DNA from: Pseudomonas sp. CAN1
GTDB lineage: Bacteria > Pseudomonadota > Gammaproteobacteria > Pseudomonadales > Pseudomonadaceae
DNA: 64,000 nucleotides
Assembly (NCBI RefSeq): GCF_030462585.1
Contig: NZ_JASMRU010000007.1
Span: 1 to 64,000, forward strand
Reading direction: 5' to 3'
In this document: positions 45,353 through 54,605 of the stretch, piece by piece
Layout of the letters: the number at the start of each line of letters is the position of its first letter
Numbering within the stretch: position 1 is the stretch's first letter
Program-made: the position numbers and the translations under genes
Notes under the pieces: model-generated
Databases searched by the model: none
What the model saw: the letters and a program-made list of their open reading frames with translations, nothing else
Told to the model about the DNA's origin: nothing

Positions 45353-47029
45353 ATGCCCTTTCGATTCCACCCACTGATCCTCGCCATCACCATCGCCAGT
45401 ACCGGCGCGCTGGCCAGCACCTCGCTGCTGGCCGCGCCGCAGGTGGCTGAGAGCCGCATCAGCGCAGTCACCGTCTACACCGACCGCGCCATCGTCACTC
45501 GCACCGCCACCCTGCAGCTGCCCGCCGGCCAGCACGAGATCGCCCTGGAGCAGTTGCCCCTGCGCATCGACGACAACAGCCTGCAGGCCTCGCTCAGCGC
45601 CAGCGCCGCCGCGACCCTGCTCGACGTCAGCAGCGCGCCGCAGGTATCGCCGCCCGCCGAGGACAACCGTCTGCAACAGCTGGACGCGCAGCTGCGCGAG
45701 ATCGAACGCCAGGAGCGCGAGGTCAGCGACCGTGGCAGCGTGCTGGAGAACCAGAAGCAGTTCCTCGCCGACATCCAGGCCAGCAGCACCAAGCCGGGCA
45801 AGAACCAGGCGCTGCCGAGCATCGACGAACTGAAGAACCTGCTGCAGATGAGCGAGGGCAACCTCGGCCACATCCTCGAAGAGCAGCGCAAGCTCGACCA
45901 GCAGAGCGAAGACCTGCAACAGCGCAAGCAGGAGCTGGAGAACCAGCGCAGCCACCTGGCCGGCGACGGCACCCACTACAAGCGCGCGGTCCTCCGCGTG
46001 GCGCTGGAAAAACCCGCGCAGGTCCAGCTGCAGCTCAGCTACACGCTGTACGACGCCTCCTGGCGCCCGGCCTACGATGCCCGCCTGCGCGACGGTGAAG
46101 AACAGATCGAGATGACCTACCAGGGCATAGTCCGGCAGAGCAGCGGCGAGGACTGGACCGACGTCGACCTCACCCTGTCCACCGCCCGCCCCAACCTGGG
46201 CAGCAGCGTGCCGGCGCTGTCGCCGTGGTTCGTCGACACATTCGATCCGCGCACGGTGATGGCCGCCCGGCCCGCCCCGGCGCCCGCTGCACCGGCCATG
46301 CTGATGGAAGCGAAAAAAGCCCAGCGCTTCGCCGCCGACGAGATGGCCGCGGCCGGCTCCCTGGCGGAGATGACGGAAATGTCGGTGGCCGTCGCCGAAG
46401 TCAGCGCCGCCACCACCAGCGCCTCCTTCCACATCCCGGCCCGTGCCACGCTGAACAGCGACGGCAGCTCGCAGAAAGTCGCCATCGCCCAGTTCAAACT
46501 GCCGGCAACCTTCCGCTACCTGGCCACGCCGTCGCTGCGCGAAGCCGCCTACCTGCAGGCCGACACGCGCAACGCCAGCGACTATCCGCTGCTGCCCGGC
46601 ACGCTCAATACCTACCTGGGCAACACCTTCGTCGCCAGCGGCCAGCTGCGCGCGGTGATGCCGGGCGAGACCTTCGAGCTGGCCCTGGGCGGCGACGAGG
46701 CAATGTCGATCAAGCGCAAGCTGGTCAACCGCTACACCGACTACACCGGCCTCACCGGCGGGCGCAAGCGCGTCACCTACGAGTTCCGCATCGACGTGCA
46801 GAACAACCACAAGACCGAGCAGCGCCTGCAGTTCAAGGATCAGTTGCCGGTCTCGCGAAACGAGCAGATCAAGGTCGCGCTGTTGGAACCCGAAGGCCAG
46901 GGCGTCACTCGCGAGGACGACGGCAAGCTGCTGTGGGACTGGCAGCTGAAGCCGGGCGAGAAGCGCAGCACCACCTTCAAGTTCAGCGTCGAGTATCCGA
47001 AGGAACTGGAAGTCAGCGGGCTGGAGTGA
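45353..47029 (+). CDS. DUF4139 (mucoidy inhibitor MuiA-like) exported protein
   Basis: The 558-aa protein has a signal peptide (about 28 residues, cleavage near LLAAPQ). An N-terminal DUF4140 domain (ISAVTVYTDRAIVTRTATLQLPAGQH) is followed by a coiled coil (residues 100-200: LQQLDAQLREIERQEREVSDR, EEQRKLDQQSEDLQQRKQEL) and a C-terminal DUF4139 domain (LQLSYTLYDASWRPAYDARL onward). Related proteins were linked to suppression of mucoidy in P. aeruginosa, and the biochemical role is unknown. The start at 45353 has GAGGTG upstream. Confidence 0.83.
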   Translation: MPFRFHPLILAITIASTGALASTSLLAAPQVAESRISAVTVYTDRAIVTRTATLQLPAGQHEIALEQLPLRIDDNSLQASLSASAAATLLDVSSAPQVSPPAEDNRLQQLDAQLREIERQEREVSDRGSVLENQKQFLADIQASSTKPGKNQALPSIDELKNLLQMSEGNLGHILEEQRKLDQQSEDLQQRKQELENQRSHLAGDGTHYKRAVLRVALEKPAQVQLQLSYTLYDASWRPAYDARLRDGEEQIEMTYQGIVRQSSGEDWTDVDLTLSTARPNLGSSVPALSPWFVDTFDPRTVMAARPAPAPAAPAMLMEAKKAQRFAADEMAAAGSLAEMTEMSVAVAEVSAATTSASFHIPARATLNSDGSSQKVAIAQFKLPATFRYLATPSLREAAYLQADTRNASDYPLLPGTLNTYLGNTFVASGQLRAVMPGETFELALGGDEAMSIKRKLVNRYTDYTGLTGGRKRVTYEFRIDVQNNHKTEQRLQFKDQLPVSRNEQIKVALLEPEGQGVTREDDGKLLWDWQLKPGEKRSTTFKFSVEYPKELEVSGLE

Positions 47030-47048
47030 GGCGACGAGGGGCAGTCAT

Positions 47049-47078
47049 CGCCCGGCAGGCCTGCTAGGCTGCCGGGCG
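47049..47078 (+). terminator. Hairpin after the DUF4139 gene
   Basis: CGCCCGGCAG-gcctgctagg-CTGCCGGGCG followed by ACTTTCC. Confidence 0.6.
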
Positions 47079-47225
47079 ACTTTCCCCCCTCGTCTTCGTT
47101 GGGTGCGGAATACGGCGAACTGCGAGCGCTGCTCCCCGCATAAGCAAATAGCCTTTAAGTATTTAAGTGCCATATAACCTGTCGGCATAATCGACATCCA
47201 ACAACACTGCCAAAAGGAACTGCTC

Positions 47226-48224
47226 GTGAAACGTCTGTTCAGCGCCTCGCTGCTGGCCGCCGGCCTCGCCCTGGCTTCCGCCGCCCAGGCCGCCCAGCCC
47301 CTGCTCAACGTCTCCTACGACGTGATGCGCGACTTCTACAAGGACTACAACGCCGCCTTCCAGAAACACTGGCAGGAAGAAAAAGGCGAGAAGATCACCA
47401 TCCAGATGTCCCACGGCGGTTCCAGCAAGCAGGCCCGTGCAGTGATCGACGGCCTGCCGGCCGACGTCATCACCATGAACCAGGCCACCGACATCGACGC
47501 CCTGGCCGACAATGGCGGCCTGGTGCCCAAGGACTGGGCGACCCGCCTGCCCAACGACAGTGCACCCTTCACCTCGGCCACCGTGTTCATCGTGCGCAAG
47601 GGCAACCCCAAGGGCCTGAAGGACTGGAACGACCTGGTGAAGCCGGGCGTACAGGTGGTGGTACCGAACCCGAAGACCTCGGGCAACGGCCGCTACACCT
47701 ACCTTTCCGCCTGGGGCTACGCGCAGAAGCATGGCGCCGATGAAGCCAAGGCCAAGGAATTCGTCGCCCAGCTGTTCAAGAACGTACCGGTGCTGGATAC
47801 CGGTGGCCGCGCAGCGACCACCACCTTCATGCAGAACCAGATCGGCGACGTGCTGGTGACCTTCGAGAACGAAGCCGAGATGATCGCCCGCGAGTTCGGC
47901 CGTGGCGGCTTCGAAGTGGTCTACCCGACCGTGTCCGCCGAAGCCGAGCCGCCGGTGACCGTGGTCGACAAGGTGGTCGACAAGAAAGGCACCCGCGCCG
48001 AGGCCGAGGCTTACCTGAAGTACCTGTGGTCCGACGAGGGCCAGACCATCGCCGCGAACAACTACCTGCGCCCGCGCAACCCGGAAGTGCTGGCCAAATT
48101 CTCCGACCGCTTCCCCAAGGTGGACTTCTTCTCCGTGGTGAAGACCTTCGGCGACTGGCGCACCGTGCAGAAAACCCACTTCGCCGACGGTGGCGTGTTC
48201 GACCAGATCTACACCCCGAACTGA
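47226..48224 (+). CDS. cysP: Periplasmic sulfate-binding protein
   Basis: The 332-aa protein has a signal peptide (MKRLFSASLLAAGLALASAAQA) and the sulfate/thiosulfate-binding fold: LLNVSYDVMRDFYKDYNAAF, MSHGGSSKQARAVIDGLPADVITMNQATDID and NPKTSGNGRYTYLSAWGYA. It delivers sulfate to the CysTWA ABC transporter. Those genes are not present downstream here, and a terminator and an oppositely directed gene follow, so it is transcribed alone. The name Sbp is an alternative. Confidence 0.93.
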   Translation: MKRLFSASLLAAGLALASAAQAAQPLLNVSYDVMRDFYKDYNAAFQKHWQEEKGEKITIQMSHGGSSKQARAVIDGLPADVITMNQATDIDALADNGGLVPKDWATRLPNDSAPFTSATVFIVRKGNPKGLKDWNDLVKPGVQVVVPNPKTSGNGRYTYLSAWGYAQKHGADEAKAKEFVAQLFKNVPVLDTGGRAATTTFMQNQIGDVLVTFENEAEMIAREFGRGGFEVVYPTVSAEAEPPVTVVDKVVDKKGTRAEAEAYLKYLWSDEGQTIAANNYLRPRNPEVLAKFSDRFPKVDFFSVVKTFGDWRTVQKTHFADGGVFDQIYTPN

Positions 48225-48245
48225 TTCGCCGGTAAGGGAAAGACG

Positions 48246-48279
48246 AAAGCCGGAGCTGCCCAGCAGCTCCGGCTTTTTT
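48246..48279. terminator. Intrinsic terminator of cysP
   Basis: AAAGCCGGAGCTG-ccca-GCAGCTCCGGCTTTTTT, directly after cysP; the A run allows use on the opposite strand. Confidence 0.92.
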
Positions 48280-48328
48280 CATGGAGCAGCGCTCCTGCAA
48301 ACAGCGCCGAATCTCCGGGTTGCAACTC

Positions 48329-48364
48329 GTAGGATGGGTATCGCTACGCTCCACGCCATCCCAC
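48329..48364. repeat. Inverted copy of the glxR-ttuD palindrome
   Basis: GTAGGATGGGTATCGCTACG... is the reverse complement of 37680-37716 with about two changes; dispersed intergenic repeat. Confidence 0.75.
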
Positions 48365-48376
48365 AAATGCGTCACC

Positions 48377-49474
48377 TCATCCCTTCCAACCAACTTCGCG
48401 CAGCGCGGCCAGCAGCCGCTCCCCGCTCAGCGCCGGCACCAGCACGCCGTCATCGGTGCGCATGTCCTTGCCGGCCAGCAGCACGTTGACGATGGCCTCC
48501 TCCACCGCCTCGGCGGCGGCGGCGAACAGCGGCGAGATATGGTCGTTGTTGACCATCTCCAGCGCCGTGGCGAAAGGCAAATCCTTGCGCCCATAGTCCG
48601 CCGGTGGCAGGTCGCGGTTGCCGGTGGCGAAGGCGAGGAAGATGTCGCCGCTGGAGTCATCGGTGCCGCCGCCGGTGCGGGCGATCCCCAGGGAGGCGCG
48701 TTGTGCCAGGCGCTGGCACTGGTGCGGCAGCAGCGGCGCGTCGGTGGCGAGGATCACCACGATGGAACCCATGCCCGGCGTGCCCTGCTCGGCGAAGGGA
48801 GACGGCAGGTCGCCCAGCTGGCGGCCGACCGGATAACCATCCACCCGCAGCTCGCGGCGCTGGCCATGGTTGGCCTGCACCAGCGCGCCCACGGTCCAGC
48901 CGCCCTGCTCCGCCGGCAGCTTGCGCGAAGCCGTGCCGATGCCGCCCTTGAACTCGTGGCAGATCATCCCCGTGCCACCGCCCACCGGGCCTTCCCGCAC
49001 CGGGCCGGATTCGGCCGCAGCCAGCGCCTCGTGCACCTGCTCGGCGCCGACGTGCTGGCCCCAGATGTCGTTGAGCAGGCCGTCGTAGGTCTCCATTACC
49101 ACCGGCATGCACCAGTAGACGGCAGGGTCCGCCAGTTCGGCATGCTCGGCGGCGATCAGCGCATCGCGCACCGTGCCCACGCTGTGGGTGTTGGTGATGG
49201 CGATGGGCGTGGTCAGCAGCCCGGCCTCGCGAATCCATTCCAGCCCGGTGGCGTCGCCGTTGCCGTTGAGCACATGGCAGCCGGCGAAACAGGGTTGCTG
49301 GCGTGCCGCAGCGTCGCGTGGTTGCACTACCGTGACCCCGGTACGCACGGCCTTGCCGTCACGCTCGCCGATCAGGGTGCTGTGGCCGACGCGAATGCCG
49401 GGAACATCGGTAATGGCGTTGAACTCGCCGGGAGTGCCCAGGCCGAGGGTGATGCCGAGTTGACGAGCGCGCAT
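48377..49474 (-). CDS. P1 family (DmpA-type) aminopeptidase
   Basis: The 365-aa N-terminal nucleophile hydrolase has the DmpA pattern: ITDVPGIRVGHSTLI, PIAITNTHSVGTVRDALI, CHEFKGGIGTASR and GMGSIVVILATDAPLLPHQC. Autocleavage between Gly and Ser of GMGS would free the catalytic Ser. Members cleave N-terminal D- or L-residues or beta-peptides. The start at 49474 has AAGGAG 5 bases upstream. It follows the APC permease by 20 bases, so the pair may import and process small peptides or amino acid derivatives. Confidence 0.9.
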   Translation of the reverse strand: MRARQLGITLGLGTPGEFNAITDVPGIRVGHSTLIGERDGKAVRTGVTVVQPRDAAARQQPCFAGCHVLNGNGDATGLEWIREAGLLTTPIAITNTHSVGTVRDALIAAEHAELADPAVYWCMPVVMETYDGLLNDIWGQHVGAEQVHEALAAAESGPVREGPVGGGTGMICHEFKGGIGTASRKLPAEQGGWTVGALVQANHGQRRELRVDGYPVGRQLGDLPSPFAEQGTPGMGSIVVILATDAPLLPHQCQRLAQRASLGIARTGGGTDDSSGDIFLAFATGNRDLPPADYGRKDLPFATALEMVNNDHISPLFAAAAEAVEEAIVNVLLAGKDMRTDDGVLVPALSGERLLAALREVGWKG

Positions 49475-49494
49475 GCTGTCTCCTTGGAGGGGTT

Positions 49495-50859
49495 TCAGAG
49501 CTTCTGGAAGGCCGGGCTGAGCTTGCCGTAGGTGCTGTAGAGAATCACCGACACGGCCAATATCCCGACAATGATCATGACGTCCCGCGAGGAGGCGTCC
49601 AGCAGCAGGTTGAGCAACAGGTAGCCGGCACCGACCACCGCCAGCATCGCCGGCAACGGCCACAGCGGCATGCGGTAAGGGTGCTCGCGGTCGCGACGCA
49701 GCACGCGGCTGAACAGCGCGCAGAGCGCCACCACCAGGTAGACCATCACCAGCAGCAGCACGGTGAAGGAAGTCAGCTCCTCCAGGTTCGAGCTGAAGCT
49801 CAGCGCGGCCGAGGGCACGCCGAGGAACAGCGTGGCGATCCACGGCGATTCCCAGCGCGGGTGGATGCGGGTGAAGGCGCGGTTCATCAGCGGCGTCCAC
49901 AGCTCGTCGCGGCCGCTGCTGAAGATCACCCGGCCGACCTGGATGACGATGGCGACGATGGCGTTGAACACCGAGAGGAAGATGCCGGCGCTGACCAGCC
50001 GCGACAGCGTCGCGTTGCCGTGGGCGGTGAGCAGGTAGCCGACCGGATCGGGGCTGGCGATCATGTCCTTGAGCGACGGCGCGCCCAGCAGCAATGCGGT
50101 CAGCGGGACGATCTCGATGACCACCACCAGCACCAGCGACCAGATCACCGCGCGGTGCACGTTGCGTCCACCGCACTTCATGTCCTCGGCCAGCAACACG
50201 GCGCCGCCGAAACCGTTGTAGGAGAACAGCGCAGTGCCCACGGCACCGATCACCAGCGCCCAGGGCGCGGCGGCCAGTATCCCGCCGTCGATATGCTGCG
50301 GCTGCACCAGCACGCTGACCGGCTGGCTGACGTGGCCGAAGCCGAGCACGACTATCACCAGCAGAGCTGCCACTTCGCAGAGCAGGAACACCCCGGTGAT
50401 CCAGGCGTTCACGCGGATATTGAGGATGCCCAGCACGTAGCTGGCGGCGACTATCACCAGGGCGACGGTCTGGGTATCGAAGTTCGTCCCCAGGGCATTG
50501 TTGAGGTAGGTCGCCGCGCCCGTCGCCAGTACCGGCGGAATGAACAGCAGCGAGACCAGCACGGTGAGGAAGGTGGCGTAGCCGGCGAGGCCGCCGAACA
50601 CGCGCTTGGCATAGACGTACTCGCCGCCCGCCGAGCTGTGGGCGCGGCCGAGTTCGGCGTAGCACCAGGCGAACATCAGCGCCAGGAAGCCGGCGAAGAC
50701 GAAGGCCAGGAAGGCGCCGCTGCCGGCCTGCTGGATGGCGAAGGGAGCGATGACGAAAACCGAGCTGGCGGGGGTGACCGCCGAGACGGTGATGGCGACT
50801 ACGTCGAGCACGCCCAGGCTGGGCTTGAGCGCGCTCGCTGGCGCAGGGGAAGCGCTCAT
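49495..50859 (-). CDS. APC family amino acid/amine permease
   Basis: The 454-aa inner-membrane protein has about 12-13 helices in the APC fold: LGVLDVVAITVSAVTPASSVFVIAP in TM1, AWCYAELGRAHSSAGGEYVYAKRVFG in TM2-3 and SYNGFGGAVLLAEDMK in TM6. It precedes the P1 peptidase gene with a 20-base gap. The substrate is unknown; neighbours suggest an amino acid derivative. Divergent from the LuxR regulator at 51071. Confidence 0.88.
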   Translation of the reverse strand: MSASPAPASALKPSLGVLDVVAITVSAVTPASSVFVIAPFAIQQAGSGAFLAFVFAGFLALMFAWCYAELGRAHSSAGGEYVYAKRVFGGLAGYATFLTVLVSLLFIPPVLATGAATYLNNALGTNFDTQTVALVIVAASYVLGILNIRVNAWITGVFLLCEVAALLVIVVLGFGHVSQPVSVLVQPQHIDGGILAAAPWALVIGAVGTALFSYNGFGGAVLLAEDMKCGGRNVHRAVIWSLVLVVVIEIVPLTALLLGAPSLKDMIASPDPVGYLLTAHGNATLSRLVSAGIFLSVFNAIVAIVIQVGRVIFSSGRDELWTPLMNRAFTRIHPRWESPWIATLFLGVPSAALSFSSNLEELTSFTVLLLVMVYLVVALCALFSRVLRRDREHPYRMPLWPLPAMLAVVGAGYLLLNLLLDASSRDVMIIVGILAVSVILYSTYGKLSPAFQKL

Positions 50860-51070
50860 ATCGTTGTTTCCTCGTGTTGTTATTGGTGGCTGAGGCAGGA
50901 ACGAAAACCTTGTTGCGCCCTCTTGCTCGGGGCGTCAGGTGGCGCTGAGTCTGTGCGCGGCAGGCGGGGCGGCCAATCACCATTTGGGGTTACGCCCCCT
51001 TGACGGCGGGCAGGTAAAAGGAGGAAACCGTGGGCCCAGTCCCCGCCTCTCCACCGGAGAAACACCGCCG

Positions 51071-51874
51071 ATGCACACCCTGTTCCGCGAGGTCGGCATG
51101 CACGCCAACCTCAGCCGCGCCATCGAGCAGATCGGCCAGCCGCGCTTCTGGAAGCAACTGGTCCTGCTGCTGCACCAGTGGTTGCCGTTCGATAACGCCC
51201 TGGCGATGTTCTACCCGGCCAGCGGAACCCCGGTGGCGCTGGAGGAGTACGACGCCGAGCCCACCGCCGGCCCGGCTGCCATGGCCATCTACCTCGACGG
51301 CCTGTTCCAGCTCGACCCGTTCTACCAGGCCTGTCGCGAGGGCGTGCCCAGCGGCCTGTACCGGCTGGAGGAAATCTCCCCGGACCAGTTCCGCCAGAGC
51401 GAGTACTTCCTCAGCTACTTCCACGACAACGTGCTGGAGGACGAGGTGCAGTTCATCCTCCAGTTGCCGGGCCAGGGCGCGCTGTCGTTGTCACTGGGCA
51501 TGCGCAAGCTGTTCGATGGCGAGCAGACCGGCCTGCTGGCGATGCTCTGCCCCTGGGTGCTGGCGCTGATGCAGCAGCACTGGCAGCAACGCAGCCAGCG
51601 CCTGCTACCCGGCGCCAGCGACGGCGTGGCGGTGCAGGTGCGCGATGCCCTGAGCCACTTCGGCGCCGGCGTGCTCTCCGAGCGCGAGCTGGAAATCGCC
51701 CGGCTGATCCTCCGGGGTTACTCCTCCAAGGCCATGGCCGAGCGCCTGGCGATCTCGCCGGAGACCATCAAGGTCCACCGCCGCCACCTGTACAACAAGC
51801 TCGACATCTCCTCGCAGCCGGAGCTGTTCTCGCTGTTCCTGCAGTCCCTGGGGCACGACCCGCAGAATCCCTGA
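51071..51874 (+). CDS. LuxR-family transcriptional regulator
   Basis: The 267-aa protein has a LuxR-type HTH at about residues 195-255 (LSERELEIARLILRGYSSKAMAERLAISPETIKVHRRHLYNKLDISSQPELF). The N-terminal 180 residues are a sensor part of unknown type and do not show the acyl-homoserine-lactone pocket residues. It is divergent from the APC-P1 peptidase operon and a good candidate to control it. Confidence 0.85.
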   Translation: MHTLFREVGMHANLSRAIEQIGQPRFWKQLVLLLHQWLPFDNALAMFYPASGTPVALEEYDAEPTAGPAAMAIYLDGLFQLDPFYQACREGVPSGLYRLEEISPDQFRQSEYFLSYFHDNVLEDEVQFILQLPGQGALSLSLGMRKLFDGEQTGLLAMLCPWVLALMQQHWQQRSQRLLPGASDGVAVQVRDALSHFGAGVLSERELEIARLILRGYSSKAMAERLAISPETIKVHRRHLYNKLDISSQPELFSLFLQSLGHDPQNP

Positions 51875-52021
51875 TCGGCCGCTACGCCCATCGGCGCGGC
51901 TGATGCCACGCCATTCGCGCCCAGCGGGACACCCCGCTGGCGCTGCACGGACACTCCCGCCAACGCCGTGCGCTTCTAGACTGGAGCCGTCCCCCTCCAA
52001 CAATCACAAGAGGACAGCCCG

Positions 52022-52606
52022 ATGAACGCACGCGCCAACTTCACCCACATGGAAGACGGCAGCGCCGAGGACTGGGCGATCATCGCCAAGGACTTCGGCC
52101 AGTACGCCGCCCTCCTGCCCGACCGGATCATGACCCACCTGCGCCTGCTCGATGGCGACTTCGGCGGCTTCCCGGTGGACCGCCTGACCCACTCGCTGCA
52201 GACCGCCACCCTCGCCCACCGCGACGGCCGCGACGAGGAATACGTGGTCTGCGCCCTGCTCCACGACATCGGCGACACCCTTGGCTCGTTCAACCACGCC
52301 GACATCGCCGCGGCCATCCTCAAGCCGTTCGTCAGCGAGGCGAACCTGTGGATGATCGAGAAGCACGCGATCTTCCAGGGCTACTACTTCTTCCATCACC
52401 TGGGCCTGGACCGGCACCTGCGCGAGCAGTTCAAGGACCACCCGCAGTTCGAGCAGACCATCGAATTCTGCGCGCGCTATGACGCCGCCGCCTTCGATCC
52501 GGACGCCGAAGTGCTGCCCCTGGAGTACTTCGAGCCCATGCTGCGCCGGGTCTTCGCCCAGCCGCGCCGCTCGATCTACCAGAAGCCCGACGGCACCATG
52601 GCCTGA
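52022..52606 (+). CDS. HD-domain protein resembling diiron PhnZ/TmpB-type oxygenases
   Basis: The 194-aa protein has the HD pattern with a full set of ligands for two irons: His in DRLTHSLQTATLA, HD in CALLHDIGD, His in SFNHADIAA, His in EKHAIFQGYY and Asp in ARYDAAAF. This H...HD...H...H...D set and the FQGYYFFH stretch recall PhnZ and TmpB, oxygenases that break C-P bonds, more than signalling HD phosphohydrolases. No phosphonate genes adjoin it. It follows the LuxR gene and may belong with the APC/P1 peptidase cluster. The substrate is unknown. Confidence 0.75.
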   Translation: MNARANFTHMEDGSAEDWAIIAKDFGQYAALLPDRIMTHLRLLDGDFGGFPVDRLTHSLQTATLAHRDGRDEEYVVCALLHDIGDTLGSFNHADIAAAILKPFVSEANLWMIEKHAIFQGYYFFHHLGLDRHLREQFKDHPQFEQTIEFCARYDAAAFDPDAEVLPLEYFEPMLRRVFAQPRRSIYQKPDGTMA

Positions 52607-52748
52607 GGGTCTGCAGATGACCGGCGGTCCGCGACGAAGAGTGGCGAACCGCCGCTGGCCGCGGGGCCTGCGCATGGCATAAGATTCCCTCCAAAATCAG
52701 ACGCGTAATCGGCCAAAAGCCCACACGCAATAGGGAAGTTTCCTGCGC

Positions 52749-54140
52749 ATGAAGCCTAATGTTCTTGAGCGATCCAGCAGTCCGCTCACCCCCATCCCTC
52801 TGCGCGAATACCATTCCCGCGTGCTGGCCTACATCGCCGTCGCCGCCACCATCACCGCCGGCACCTTCGCCAAATACTTCGGCTACGACATCCTCTGGAT
52901 GATCCCGTACGCCCTGCTCTACCCGCACCTGGCGCAGCAGATCAGCCGCCGCTTCAAGCGCGACAATCCGCAGCGCACGCGCCTGGTGCTGCTGTTCATC
53001 GACGCCCTGCATGCCGGTATCGCCACCACGCTGCTGGGCTTCGCCGAAGTCCCCAGCCTGATGCTGGTGCTGATCCTTGCCTTCTCCGCGCTGATCATCG
53101 GCGGCCTGCGCTCCCTGGGCCTGGCGCTGCTGGTGGCGCTGAGCGCCGCGGTACTCAGCGCCGCGCTGATCTCCCCGGCCTACAAGGGCCAGACGCCGAG
53201 CATCGTCGCGCTGGTCAGCGTGCTGTTCTCCACGCTGTACATCTGCATCACCGCCTTCTTCGTCCACCAGCAGGGCCTGCGCCTGGCCCAGGCGCGCTCG
53301 GAGATCACCCTGGAGCAGGAAAAGGCCGCGCGGCTGGCCAGCAACCTGGCCAAGTACCTGTCGCCGCAGGTGTGGGAATCGATCTTCAGCGGCAAGCGCA
53401 CGGTGCGCCTGGAGACCCAGCGCAAGAAGCTCACGGTGTTCTTCTCCGACATCAAGGGCTTCACCGAGCTGTCCGAGGAGCTGGAAGCCGAAGCCCTCAC
53501 CGACATGCTCAACAACTACCTCAACGAGATGTCGAAGATCGCCCTGAAGTACGGCGGCACCATCGACAAGTTCGTCGGCGACTGCGTGATGGTGTTCTTC
53601 GGCGACCCCTCCACCCAGGGCGCCAAGAAGGACGCCGTGGCCGCCGTGTCCATGGCCGTGGCCATGCGCAAGCACATGAAGGTCATGCGCCAGCAGTGGC
53701 GTGCCCAGGGCATCACCAAGCCGCTCGAAATCCGCATGGGCCTGAACACCGGCTACTGCACCGTGGGCAACTTCGGCGCCGACACGCGCATGGACTACAC
53801 CATCATCGGCCGCGAAGTGAACCTCGCCAGCCGCCTGGAAAGCGCCGCCGAAGCCGGCGAGATCCTCATCAGCCACGAGACCTATTCGCTGGTCAAAGAC
53901 GTGCTGATGTGCCGCGACAAGGGCCAGATCGCCGTAAAGGGCTTCAGCAAGCCGGTGCAGATCTACCAGGTGGTCGACTTCCGCCGCGACCTGGGCTCCA
54001 ACCCCAGCTTCATCGAGCACGAGGTGCCGGGTTTCTCCATGTACCTGGACACCAACAACGTGCAGAACTACGACAAGGAACGGGTCATCCAGGCGCTGCA
54101 GCAGGCGGCGGAGAAGCTCAAGGACAAGATCATTCTCTGA
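52749..54140 (+). CDS. cyaB: Class III adenylate cyclase CyaB with MASE2 membrane domain
   Basis: The 463-aa enzyme makes cAMP. Residues 20-190 form the MASE2 membrane sensor with six helices, followed by a helix (EITLEQEKAARLASNLAKYLSPQ) and the catalytic domain. Metal-binding Asp residues lie in VFFSDIKGFTELSEELEA and GDCVMVFFGDP, and the transition-state Asn/Arg in GREVNLASRLES. In P. aeruginosa CyaB supplies the cAMP that drives Vfr-dependent virulence genes. Length and order match that protein. Confidence 0.95.
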   Translation: MKPNVLERSSSPLTPIPLREYHSRVLAYIAVAATITAGTFAKYFGYDILWMIPYALLYPHLAQQISRRFKRDNPQRTRLVLLFIDALHAGIATTLLGFAEVPSLMLVLILAFSALIIGGLRSLGLALLVALSAAVLSAALISPAYKGQTPSIVALVSVLFSTLYICITAFFVHQQGLRLAQARSEITLEQEKAARLASNLAKYLSPQVWESIFSGKRTVRLETQRKKLTVFFSDIKGFTELSEELEAEALTDMLNNYLNEMSKIALKYGGTIDKFVGDCVMVFFGDPSTQGAKKDAVAAVSMAVAMRKHMKVMRQQWRAQGITKPLEIRMGLNTGYCTVGNFGADTRMDYTIIGREVNLASRLESAAEAGEILISHETYSLVKDVLMCRDKGQIAVKGFSKPVQIYQVVDFRRDLGSNPSFIEHEVPGFSMYLDTNNVQNYDKERVIQALQQAAEKLKDKIIL

Positions 54141-54204
54141 TCTTCCGACCTCCTCGTTGACGGCCATTCTCGCGCCAGTGTGAAGTCCTCGCTTGCGCCC
54201 GCCC

Positions 54205-54309
54205 GATCGCGGACGGAGTCCGCTCCTACGCACGCCGGGGATCCCGGCAAGGCTCACGCCTGGCACCGCGACGTAACCCGCTGATGTAGGAGCGGACCTT
54301 GTCCGCGAA
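54205..54309. repeat. REP pair, GGAC variant
   Basis: ATCGCGGACGGAGTCCGCTC... (54205-54229) and GTAGGAGCGGACCTTGTCCG... (54286-54309) are inverted copies of the GGAC-type REP in the cyaB-dctA gap. Confidence 0.88.
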
Positions 54310-54410
54310 AGCCGTCGCGGCGGGCCCCCTCTCTCACCGGTTAACGCCATTCGCAGGCGCACATCCTGCCCCCAACCCATCGTCAAACGACGGGCTCCAG
54401 CACACACCTT

Positions 54411-54488
54411 GTAGGAGCGAGCTTGCTCGCGAACCCGCTCAACGCTGCGGCCGCCAGGAAACCCATTCGCGAGCAAGCTCGCTCCTAC
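54411..54488. repeat. REP pair, GAGC variant
   Basis: GTAGGAGCGAGCTTGCTCGC at 54411 onward and its inverted copy at 54466-54488. Together with the preceding pair they fill the convergent intergenic region. Confidence 0.9.
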
Positions 54489-54523
54489 GAAGAGCCGAAA
54501 ACCCGCACCTTTCACCCGCCCAT

Positions 54524-54556
54524 AAAAAAGCCCGCTCAAGCGAGCGGGCTGGAAAG
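54524..54556 (-). terminator. Terminator of dctA
   Basis: AGCCCGCT-caagcg-AGCGGGCT with a T6 run on the minus strand, 50 bases after the dctA stop. Confidence 0.88.
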
Positions 54557-54605
54557 GCTCCGGTGCTTCACGTTCACCGGGCCGAATTGCTCTTTGGCGA
54601 ACCCG

